Shown: in pieces, positions 18,178 through 29,488 of the stretch
Layout of the letters: every line of letters begins with the position of its first letter
How positions within the stretch are numbered: the stretch's first letter is position 1
Source of the DNA: Maribellus luteus
Lineage (GTDB): Bacteria > Bacteroidota > Bacteroidia > Bacteroidales > Prolixibacteraceae
DNA length: 64,000 bases
Reading direction: 5' to 3'
Assembly: GCF_003576475.1 (NCBI RefSeq)
Contig: NZ_QWGR01000014.1
Location: 80,868 to 144,867 of the forward strand
Notes under the pieces: model-generated
What the model was told of the DNA's origin: nothing
Seen by the model: only the letters and a program-made list of their open reading frames with translations
The model's database searches: none
Program-made: the position numbers and the translations under genes

Positions 18178-19725
18178 TCAGTTATAATATTTTCTTCCCC
18201 TTATGTTGTTATGAAAAGGAAGTTCCGGTTCGTCCGGTTTTTCATCGTCAAGTTTATCCAACCCTTTTTCCAGTATCTTTTGTATGATTTTGTAGTTGTA
18301 AACCTGATGTTCCAATGCACGTTTACACGCATTGGCAAGCCTTTCTTCTCCCACCTTTTTGGCAAAAGCCAATACGCCCATACAGCTTTTATAGGATTGT
18401 TCAGGGTGTTGTTTTCTTTCCAGCACATTGATTATAAATTCCTTTACACTCTCGTCAATTGAAGCTGCCCAGTTGATAAAATGCTGCGGTGTCCAGTCGG
18501 TAACAAACTGGTGTGTTGTTGCCAGGTGGTCTTTGTTTGTGGTGTAGAAGTATTTACGTCCATCTCTTTTGTGCAAAGCTATGCGGTTGTATTTATGGTA
18601 TATTTCAACGGTTTTTGATGTAAACACCAGCTTAACCTTCTTCTTTAAATACTGACACGGAACGCTGTAATAATGCTTGTCTTTGCTTAGCAACACATGC
18701 CCGTTCATGGCTACGGTGGCTATTGCTATTTCTTTAATCTCGTATTTTTCTACAGGCAATGCGGTAAGCTTGCCTTTTTCGTCTTCAACGAATAATTGAT
18801 ACCGGGACGTTGGCCTGCCGGTTAACTTTTTGTTGTTATGCTTGTCCAGTTCATCCCAAATTGCACTGTTAAGTTCTTCTAAACTGTAAAAGTCTTTGCC
18901 GCGCAAGGCCGGATATATTCTTTGGTACAGTATCTTAACTGCCCCTTCTGCCAGAGACTTGTCCCGGGGACGGTAAGCTCGTGCCGGAAGAACTGTTGTG
19001 CCATAGTGTTCAGCAAAGTCCATAAACGTTTCGTTAATGGTAGGTTCAAACCGGCTGCTTTTGGTTACGGCAGACTTTAGGTTATCAGGGACAATAGCTG
19101 CAGGAACTCCTCCATAAAAGTGCAGTGCATTTTCAACCGAAGCAACAAAGTCTTCTTTTTGTTGGCTCGCAGAAGCTTCTGCATAGGTGTATTGACTGGC
19201 CCCCAGTATGGCAACAAAAAACTGTACCTCTTCAATCTCACCTGTTTCTTTATTGATAATTTCAAGGGTTTTGCCAGCGTAGTCAATAAACATCTTATCG
19301 CCTGCTTTATGCTCCATATGCATTACCGGGTTAACCTTTTTACTCCAACGCAGGTAGTGGGCTTTAAACTGGCTTAGTTTTAGCCCATCGGGATGTTTTT
19401 TATAATATTCCTCCCACATCAGCTGTTTGGTAACGCCGGTCTTTTTTAGTTCACGTTCCATGTAAGGAAAGAAGTTATAAACCTTTTTTAGCTTGGGGGA
19501 AAGAACATCTTCGGTATCTCTGCTAAAGATCTTTTCCAGCTCGGAATCACTCTTTTTATCAATATCATCAATTGTAAGGTTTAATACCTTGTATAGAGCG
19601 ATATACTTCTTGACGGTGTTACGTGAAAGGCCCAGGTACCTACTGATAAATTGTTTTGCTTTTCCCTGGTGATGCAACTGAATGACTTTTCTAACTTTAC
19701 TCATGTCGATTAATTTATTAGCCAT
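18178..19725 (-). CDS. istA: IS21 transposase IstA
   Basis: The 515-residue transposase has an N-terminal HTH (VRKVIQLHHQGKAKQFISRY and LSRNTVKKYIAL), an rve/DDE integrase core with the first Asp in MFIDYAGKTLE (about residue 150), the second in IVPDNLKSAV (about 215), and Glu in KSLAEGAVKILYQ (about 261), followed by the Mu-transposase-like C-terminal beta domain. It cuts and joins the element ends in a copy-out or paste reaction with IstB. All three catalytic residues are present and the frame is uninterrupted, so the element may still be mobile. A start at Met8 is possible. Confidence 0.97.
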   Translation of the reverse strand: MANKLIDMSKVRKVIQLHHQGKAKQFISRYLGLSRNTVKKYIALYKVLNLTIDDIDKKSDSELEKIFSRDTEDVLSPKLKKVYNFFPYMERELKKTGVTKQLMWEEYYKKHPDGLKLSQFKAHYLRWSKKVNPVMHMEHKAGDKMFIDYAGKTLEIINKETGEIEEVQFFVAILGASQYTYAEASASQQKEDFVASVENALHFYGGVPAAIVPDNLKSAVTKSSRFEPTINETFMDFAEHYGTTVLPARAYRPRDKSLAEGAVKILYQRIYPALRGKDFYSLEELNSAIWDELDKHNNKKLTGRPTSRYQLFVEDEKGKLTALPVEKYEIKEIAIATVAMNGHVLLSKDKHYYSVPCQYLKKKVKLVFTSKTVEIYHKYNRIALHKRDGRKYFYTTNKDHLATTHQFVTDWTPQHFINWAASIDESVKEFIINVLERKQHPEQSYKSCMGVLAFAKKVGEERLANACKRALEHQVYNYKIIQKILEKGLDKLDDEKPDEPELPFHNNIRGRKYYN

Positions 19726-19918
19726 GTTTTCATATTAATTTGTTTAAATCAGTATGAAATTATGGCTTCGACAGAAGTAAAATCAATCTCTTTTGATGGG
19801 TGGTCACTTTAGTCCGGCGCAGGTGGTCAGTTTGCTCCGGCACGGGGTGGTCAGTTTAAACTGGCGAGGGTGGTCATTTTATTCCGGCCTTGGGTGGTCA
19901 CTTTGACCGTTTTTTCCA

Positions 19919-20204
19919 CTCCAGGCTTAAAAATAAGGTTTTTAGCTTTTATGGAAATGAGGTTTATCCTGCCTATTTAAGGCCGAATACAATTTCTGAG
20001 TTTGGAAAAACATACATCAATATTCACGGCTGTATTTTCGACCACGATGACGAGATGGTTCTTTTGGAAAATTCAGGAAAAGGCAAGGAAATTACCCTAA
20101 AAACTTCTTCGAACATTGAACTGGGAGATAGTTTTTCTGCAAAAATTATTGAAGGGGCTGGAACGGTAAATTTTGAATCTGATTTAACAGGACTAAAAAA
20201 ATAA
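19919..20204 (+). pseudogene. C-terminal tail of an unidentified gene cut by IS21
   Basis: Immediately after the IS21 right end the frame reads about 94 residues (SRLKNKVFSFYGNEVYPAYL ... TGLKK) and stops 18 bp before the MFS gene. The strand-rich pattern, with NSGKGKEITLKTSSNIELG and SFSAKIIEGAGTVNF, looks like a C-terminal beta-sandwich of an exported enzyme. It does not match the nuclease-like fragment on the other side of the element. It was probably the gene preceding the permease in the catabolic operon. I cannot name the family. Confidence 0.55.
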
Positions 20205-20222
20205 TCAATAAAGAAACTAACT

Positions 20223-21389
20223 ATGACTAATTCAAAAATCAAACTTAAACTGGCATTACCGGTATTTATGTCCTTCATTGTAATGGGATTTGTCGACATT
20301 GTGGGAGTTGCTACCGGCTATGTAAAACAGGATTTCGGGTTAACCGATAAAGTTGCACAATTTCTGCCATCGATGGCACTGATGTGGTTTTTCTTTCTTT
20401 CGGTTCCAACAGGTCTGCTAATCGAACGTTTTGGAAAAAAAATGCTATTGAATATCGGGATGGCAATTACCGGTGTTGGGATGTTGGTTCCGTTTATCCA
20501 TTATAGTTTTCCGGTAATGCTTACTGCGTTTGTTTTTCTGGGAATCGGTAACACCATTGTACAGGTGGCTGCAAATCCGCTGTTGCACGATGTTGTTCCA
20601 AAAGAAAAATACGCCAGTAGTTTGAGCCTTGCCCAGTTTATAAAAGCCATTTGTTCTCTTTTAGGTCCGATTATTACAACTTTCATGGCGGCCAAATTTG
20701 GCAATTGGAAACTGGTTTTTATTGTTTATGCAGTAACTTCTTTAATTTCAATTTTGTGGCTTTATTTTACCAAAATTGAAGAAGCCCGCAGCAATGAAAC
20801 GGTGGCTACGTTTAAAACATGTTTTTCCTTACTGAAAAACAAATTTGTATTGGTGTTGGTTTTGGGAATTTTTGTAACTGTTGGTGCCGATGTTGGAATG
20901 AATTCAAACATTGCCAATTTCCTTCAAAATCAGTTTGATTTATCGCTCGAGAATGCATCGTTGGGCATAAGTATCTATTTTACTGCATTAATGATTGGCC
21001 GCTTTTTAGGAGCTGTATTGTTAAACTGGATTTCAGCAAGAAAATTTTTGTTTATCACAACACTGGTGGCATTAGTAAGTCTGGTTGCGATGATGTTTTC
21101 GCCCAATGCTTTACTGGCCCGGATTTGCATCTTTATGATTGGCCTTGGTTCGGCTAACCTCTTCCCCTTGATATTTGCAATTGCTGTTGACAAATTACCT
21201 GCCCGTGTAAACGAAATTTCAGGATTGATGATTATGGCTGTTGCCGGTGGGGCATTTATTCCTCCGGTAATGGGTTATGTGAGCTCAATCTTTGGTGTTG
21301 TTGCAAGCTTTTTGGTGTTGGTGATTGTGATGGTTTATTTGCTTGCCATTAGTTTCTATGTGCAGAAAGCAGGAAAGAAGAATATCTAA
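20223..21389 (+). CDS. MFS sugar permease (fucose/glucose permease-like)
   Basis: The 388-residue inner-membrane protein has twelve predicted helices and belongs to the compact FucP/GlcP-like MFS branch: VMGFVDIVGVATGYVKQDFG in helix 1, the loop RFGKKMLLNIG between helices 2 and 3, and VQVAANPLLHDVVP in helix 4, a signature of this group. It probably imports the monosaccharide released by the exported glycosidases in the same operon, by proton symport. It is the first intact gene after IS21, 18 bp from the broken gene upstream and 16 bp from the sugar kinase. Its substrate is inferred from the kinase and isomerase that follow. Confidence 0.85.
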   Translation: MTNSKIKLKLALPVFMSFIVMGFVDIVGVATGYVKQDFGLTDKVAQFLPSMALMWFFFLSVPTGLLIERFGKKMLLNIGMAITGVGMLVPFIHYSFPVMLTAFVFLGIGNTIVQVAANPLLHDVVPKEKYASSLSLAQFIKAICSLLGPIITTFMAAKFGNWKLVFIVYAVTSLISILWLYFTKIEEARSNETVATFKTCFSLLKNKFVLVLVLGIFVTVGADVGMNSNIANFLQNQFDLSLENASLGISIYFTALMIGRFLGAVLLNWISARKFLFITTLVALVSLVAMMFSPNALLARICIFMIGLGSANLFPLIFAIAVDKLPARVNEISGLMIMAVAGGAFIPPVMGYVSSIFGVVASFLVLVIVMVYLLAISFYVQKAGKKNI

Positions 21390-21405
21390 AAAATCAAAAT
21401 AAATA

Positions 21406-22383
21406 ATGAAACAAGAGTATTACCTCGGGATAGATATAGGCGGTACTAAATGTGCTGTTATTGCAGGTACCGAAAACATGGAAATTCTCGAAAGAATTCA
21501 GTTTGATACAAATACGAACAAGGGGCCGGATTATGCAATTTCCAAACTTTTGGAAATTGCGACTGCTGTAGTTAAACAACTCAATGATTATGAACTTATC
21601 AGTATTGGTATTAGTTGTGGCGGTCCGTTAGACAGTAAAACAGGTATTGTTCAATCGCCTCCAAACCTGCCGGGGTGGGATAATATTCCAATTTGTGGCC
21701 TTTTAAAGTATAAGTTTAATGTGCCGGTGTTTCTTCAAAATGATGCCAATGCCTGTGCTTTGGCGGAGTGGAAATTCGGAGCAGGAAAAGGAACAGATAA
21801 TATGATTTTCCTGACTTTTGGGACAGGTCTGGGAGCAGGCTTAATTTTGGATGGAAAACTATATGCCGGCACAAACGATTTGGCCGGCGAGATTGGGCAC
21901 ATCCGATTAGATGAAGATGGCCCGGAAGCATATGGGAAAAAAGGTTCGTTTGAAGGATTTTGCAGCGGCGCTGGAATTGCTCGAATGGCTCAGGCAATGG
22001 TGATTGAAAAACTGGAGAAAGGAGAGAGCGTTTCTTTTTGCGAAAGTATTGAAACCGTTCGGAATATTACCACCAAAGATGTAGCTATGGCAGCAGCAGA
22101 GGGCGACGAAACTGCAATTGCTGCATTCGAAAAATCAGCGAAATACCTCGGTATTGGATTGTCCATTTTAATTGATGTTTTAAACCCGCAACGCATTGTT
22201 ATTGGCAGTGTATACGCCCGGAATCCACATCTTTTTGATGCTGTTTGTAACAGTGTGATTGAAAAAGAAGCTTTGGAGCCGGCTTGGAAAGTATGTGAAA
22301 TCGTGCCTGCCGAACTGGGTGACAAGGTTGGCGATTTTGCCAGTTTAAGTGTGGCAATCGATGGAATAAGCAGAACAAATTAA
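21406..22383 (+). CDS. ROK-family sugar kinase
   Basis: The 325-residue protein has the ROK fold: phosphate-binding GIDIGGTKCAV at residues 8-18, sugar-binding PPNLPGW near 85, catalytic Asp113 in QNDANACALAEW, FGTGLGAGLI near 140, and GEIGHI near 163. The usual zinc cluster CxCGxxGC is absent; the place holds GSFEGFCSG, a known variation. ROK kinases phosphorylate hexoses such as glucose, mannose, fructose or N-acetylmannosamine at O6. Between the permease and a phosphosugar isomerase, it should make the sugar phosphate in the cytoplasm. The exact substrate is not readable. Confidence 0.88.
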   Translation: MKQEYYLGIDIGGTKCAVIAGTENMEILERIQFDTNTNKGPDYAISKLLEIATAVVKQLNDYELISIGISCGGPLDSKTGIVQSPPNLPGWDNIPICGLLKYKFNVPVFLQNDANACALAEWKFGAGKGTDNMIFLTFGTGLGAGLILDGKLYAGTNDLAGEIGHIRLDEDGPEAYGKKGSFEGFCSGAGIARMAQAMVIEKLEKGESVSFCESIETVRNITTKDVAMAAAEGDETAIAAFEKSAKYLGIGLSILIDVLNPQRIVIGSVYARNPHLFDAVCNSVIEKEALEPAWKVCEIVPAELGDKVGDFASLSVAIDGISRTN

Positions 22384-22389
22384 AGGCAG

Positions 22390-23031
22390 ATGATAATGGA
22401 TTCGAATCAAATTCTGGAAAATTTAATTGCACGTTACCCTGTCTTGGAGCTTTCAAAAACCGAAATATTTCAGGCTTTTGAGCTTATCCGGGAAAGCTAT
22501 GCACAGGAAAGAAAGCTTCTGGTGTGCGGAAACGGCGGCAGCGCATCTGACGCCGAGCATATTGTAGGTGAGTTGATGAAAAGTTTTACGAAGAAACGAC
22601 CCTTGGCATCTCATCTGTCCGAAGAATTGCTTGCTACGTCAGAAGAGCACGGTGCTTATCTGGCAGCAAAGCTGGAAGGAGCGCTTCCTGCAATTGCACT
22701 GACTTGCCATTCAGCTTTAAATACAGCCTTTTCGAATGATGTGGATGCTGACCTGATTTATGCCCAGCAGGTTGTTGGTTATGGAAATCAGGGAGATGTA
22801 TTAATCGGAATATCAACTTCAGGAAATGCAAAAAATGTGATAAATGCTGTAATTACTGCAAAAGCGAAGGGCTTGAAAACAATTGGGCTGTCGGGCAGGC
22901 ATGGCGGGAAACTGAATGAAAATTGCGATGTAGTTATCCGTGTTGATGCCACAGAAACGTACCAGGTGCAGGAATTGCACTTGCCGGTTTACCATGCTTT
23001 GTGCCAAATGCTGGAAGCAACATTTTATTAA
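22390..23031 (+). CDS. GmhA-like SIS-domain phosphosugar isomerase
   Basis: The 213-residue protein (start possibly Met3 at 22396) is a single SIS domain closest to GmhA, sedoheptulose-7-phosphate isomerase. The four zinc/active-site positions of GmhA are all present with the right spacing: His57 and Glu61 in SASDAEHIVGEL, and Gln194 and His202 in YQVQELHLPVYHAL. The phosphate-binding CGNGGSASD and ISTSGNAKN loops are intact. A longer middle loop (about 65-95) separates it from standard GmhA. In this catabolic operon it would convert an aldose phosphate to its ketose phosphate, possibly a manno-configured sugar. It follows the ROK kinase by 6 bp. Confidence 0.85.
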   Translation: MIMDSNQILENLIARYPVLELSKTEIFQAFELIRESYAQERKLLVCGNGGSASDAEHIVGELMKSFTKKRPLASHLSEELLATSEEHGAYLAAKLEGALPAIALTCHSALNTAFSNDVDADLIYAQQVVGYGNQGDVLIGISTSGNAKNVINAVITAKAKGLKTIGLSGRHGGKLNENCDVVIRVDATETYQVQELHLPVYHALCQMLEATFY

Positions 23032-23056
23032 TACTAACAATTTGAAAACAACAATA

Positions 23057-26967
<3,911 letters not shown>

Positions 26968-27078
26968 GAATTGAAATTATTTAAGAGGGTGTCTCACTAG
27001 AAAATTTTAAAATAGAAAAAACTTACTGTTTGTAAGTAATAGTATCGTTTTTCAAATTTTTTGAAGGGGACTTTAAGT

Positions 27079-27094
27079 CTCCCCTTTAGGGGAG
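27079..27094. repeat. Short C/G-rich hairpin in the 26968-27200 spacer
   Basis: CTCCCCTTTAGGGGAG forms a 6-bp stem with a four-base loop, set in a stretch rich in GGGG and CCCC runs that differs from the AT-rich surroundings. The preceding AGGGTGTCTCACTAGAAAA resembles ends of small Bacteroidota insertion elements. It may be a decayed miniature element or an intergenic hairpin that lowers read-through from the GH2 gene. No poly-T follows, so it is not a classic terminator. Confidence 0.35.
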
Positions 27095-27200
27095 GTTGGA
27101 GGGGTAAAATTAAGGTACAGTACAGACATCTTCTGTTTTTTAGAACTCAGAAATTTAAATGTTGAGTTTAGAAAGAACCATCATAAACCGTAAAGAACCT

Positions 27201-29396
27201 ATGCAACTCAAAAAGAATAACATTAAACTCTTTTCGTATATTTTAAGTGTAAAAAGCATCTTATTAATTTTCGTTGGAGTACTAATTCCATTTTTATCTG
27301 TGGCTTGCACTCAGTCGGTAAACGTTGTACATGTGGCAGGAAAACAATCAAATGATCTGTATCAAATTCTGGATAAACACAATCAAATAGAAACAATACT
27401 GTATGATTCTCCAATGAAGGCAGCAAAGCAGGCCGCAGCTGGAGATGCGTTAATGATTTTTGCTGATGAATATCCGGCAAAAAGGGCTGAGCTCTCTGCT
27501 GAGTTTTTCTCAATTGTGAGGGAAAAGAAACTAAGGGTTTATCTTGAGTATCCTTCATTTTTACCCGATGTGGAATTGGGGAAAACTGTAAAAGCTGATC
27601 TGGAGCGGGCAGTTGTAAATTCTTCGTTTTTTGGAGGAATGCCAGACAGTTTGGATGTGTTGAGCATAAACGGGTTGCATTATATTCCAACCAATATTTC
27701 GGAAAGTTATATTGTAGCAGCAAAAGTTGCCGGATTTGATAAGGCAGTTTATGGATTGCCTGAGAAAACGATACCTGTTCTGTTCGAACTTCCGGGTTAT
27801 CCGGTTTTGGTTTCAACGACGAATCTGAGTAATATGGTTCGGGGGCGCTACGCGCCTCAAAAGGCATGGACCGGAGTTTGGAACTCTATTCTGGAATATG
27901 TCCTGCCCGAAAATTCGTTTGTTGGGCTCGAATGGAAACCGGAGATTCAGGCTGCATTTGAAAAAACGGAAGAATTGCCAACACAATACCAAATGAATAG
28001 TATTGAAAAAGGAGCAGACTGGTTTTTTAGCAGTAAAATGCTGGTTCACGAATCGCTGGAAGATACTCTGGAAATAATGAAAGATGCGGGAAACTGGATG
28101 CTCGATTGGAATGCTTCAATTCCTGTGGGAGATGGAAAGAACGGTGTATTCGAATGTGTTTTTTCGAGAATAGATGAAAAAGGCAGCCAGCCAATTGGTA
28201 TTGTAAGGCGTGGCGATTGTAATGCTGAAACGGCCATGGCGCTGGCCTGTGCCGGAAATGTTTTAAAAAAACCGGAATATTCTAGAATTGCTGAAAACAT
28301 CTTGGATTTTTATCTTTTTGAATCGGATGCGATGAAAGGAGAATACGGTAATCCCACTCACGGAGCCTATGGGTTAATTCCCTGGGGGATTAGCAATTTT
28401 GCCTGGTACCGGGCCAGTTATGGCGACGACAATGCGCGGTTTTTGCTTGGTGCTTTAACAACATCGGCACTCACCGGCTCTGATCGTTGGGACAATCTGT
28501 TAATGAAATCCCTGATTGCTCTTCATCGTACAACCGGAAAATCAGGTTTTCGGGGCAGTCGCATTGATGTTCCTGATTTTGAGAAAAATGGTTGGGAACA
28601 TTACTACGAGAAAGATACAAAGTACTATTCTCCTCATTTTGAAGCCTATGTTTGGGCGTGTATGTTGTGGGCTTATCATAAAACCGGCGATCAAATATTC
28701 CTTGAAAGAACTGAAAAAGCCATTAAGGAAACCATGCATAAATATCCGGAAAAATGGCAGTGGACAAATGGAATTGCGCAGGAAAAAGCCAGAATGTTAC
28801 TGCCGCTTGCCTGGCTGGTACGGGTAAAAGATACTCCGGAAAACAGGGAAATGCTTTACACCGTTGTGAATGATCTTTTAAAACTTCAGGATACCTGCGG
28901 CGCAATTCGCGAAGAATTGGGGAATCTGGAAATGGGAAAATATCCGCCTCCGCAAAATAATGAAGCTTATGGAACAGCAGAGGCGCCACTTATTGCCCAA
29001 AACGGAGACAAAGTGAGTGATTTACTGTATACCACAAACTTTGCATTTTTAGGATTGCATGAAGCCTATTATGCAACTAACGACCCGAAAATAAAAGCGG
29101 CTGTCGACAAGTTGGCCGAATTTTTATGCCGTATACAGGTGGTTTCTGAAAAGCATCCTGAAATTAATGGAGGCTGGATGCGCGCTTTTGATTTTGGCCG
29201 ATATGAACACTGGGGCTCAAATGCTGATCTTGGTTGGGGAGCCTGGGCCATTGAAAGTGGCTGGACTCAGGGGTGGATTGTTTCCATTTTGGCGCTGCGC
29301 GAACAAAACACTTCGATATGGGATTTGACAAGCAATTCGAAAGTCAAGCAGCACTACAAAGGCTTGAAAAAGCAGATGTTGACCGGCGTAAAATAA
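27201..29396 (+). CDS. Exported two-domain protein: GATase-like N-terminus and (alpha/alpha)6-barrel C-terminus, function unknown
   Basis: The start at 27201 (MQLKKNNIKLF) gives 731 residues; an upstream in-frame ATG at 27159 lacks a better context. An N-terminal hydrophobic segment ends in LSVACTQS, a probable lipobox. Residues about 35-250 look like an alpha/beta domain of the beta-galactosidase-trimerisation/GATase type (LYQILDKHNQIETILY, GDALMIFADEYPA). From about 280 the pattern is repeated helical hairpins (AGNVLKKPEYSRIAENILDF, VWACMLWAYHKTGDQIFLE), as in (alpha/alpha)6-barrel glycosidases or lyases, ending in EINGGWMRAFDFGRYEHWGS. I do not recognise a CAZy family. Its place between GH2 and GH92 suggests a glycan-active enzyme. 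Confidence 0.7.
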   Translation: MQLKKNNIKLFSYILSVKSILLIFVGVLIPFLSVACTQSVNVVHVAGKQSNDLYQILDKHNQIETILYDSPMKAAKQAAAGDALMIFADEYPAKRAELSAEFFSIVREKKLRVYLEYPSFLPDVELGKTVKADLERAVVNSSFFGGMPDSLDVLSINGLHYIPTNISESYIVAAKVAGFDKAVYGLPEKTIPVLFELPGYPVLVSTTNLSNMVRGRYAPQKAWTGVWNSILEYVLPENSFVGLEWKPEIQAAFEKTEELPTQYQMNSIEKGADWFFSSKMLVHESLEDTLEIMKDAGNWMLDWNASIPVGDGKNGVFECVFSRIDEKGSQPIGIVRRGDCNAETAMALACAGNVLKKPEYSRIAENILDFYLFESDAMKGEYGNPTHGAYGLIPWGISNFAWYRASYGDDNARFLLGALTTSALTGSDRWDNLLMKSLIALHRTTGKSGFRGSRIDVPDFEKNGWEHYYEKDTKYYSPHFEAYVWACMLWAYHKTGDQIFLERTEKAIKETMHKYPEKWQWTNGIAQEKARMLLPLAWLVRVKDTPENREMLYTVVNDLLKLQDTCGAIREELGNLEMGKYPPPQNNEAYGTAEAPLIAQNGDKVSDLLYTTNFAFLGLHEAYYATNDPKIKAAVDKLAEFLCRIQVVSEKHPEINGGWMRAFDFGRYEHWGSNADLGWGAWAIESGWTQGWIVSILALREQNTSIWDLTSNSKVKQHYKGLKKQMLTGVK

Positions 29397-29488
29397 TTTA
29401 ACTCTTAAATCAGTATTCACTGAAATGCGTTTTAAAAAGTGAAAACTGAAACGAGAGTTCTACAAACCAATTTTGACAATTAATACCA

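Larger units (their letters stand above)
17289..19918. mobile_element. IS21-family insertion sequence with istA and istB
   Basis: The element spans about 2.63 kb. Its ends read TGGAAA (17289) and TTTCCA (to 19918), and the subterminal GTCAAATTGACCACCC at 17300-17315 matches the inverted complement of 19893-19908 at all but one position. Repeated subterminal motifs are seen on both sides: TGACCACC-like copies at about 17307, 17331 and 17354, and GGTGGTCA at 19799, 19822, 19846, 19869 and 19893, spaced 23-24 bp, as expected for transposase binding sites. The flanks (CACAAAAG and CTCCAGGC) show no target-site duplication. Exact ends are uncertain by a few bases. Confidence 0.9.

Noticed and set aside
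19799..19900. Regular repeats resembling a CRISPR array
   Set aside because: The repeat is only 8 bp with 15-16 bp between, it lies at an IS21 end, and no cas genes are present.
22940..23056. Upstream extension of the YhhN gene
   Set aside because: This part overlaps the isomerase gene in a different frame and does not give a membrane-protein start; Met at 23057 does.
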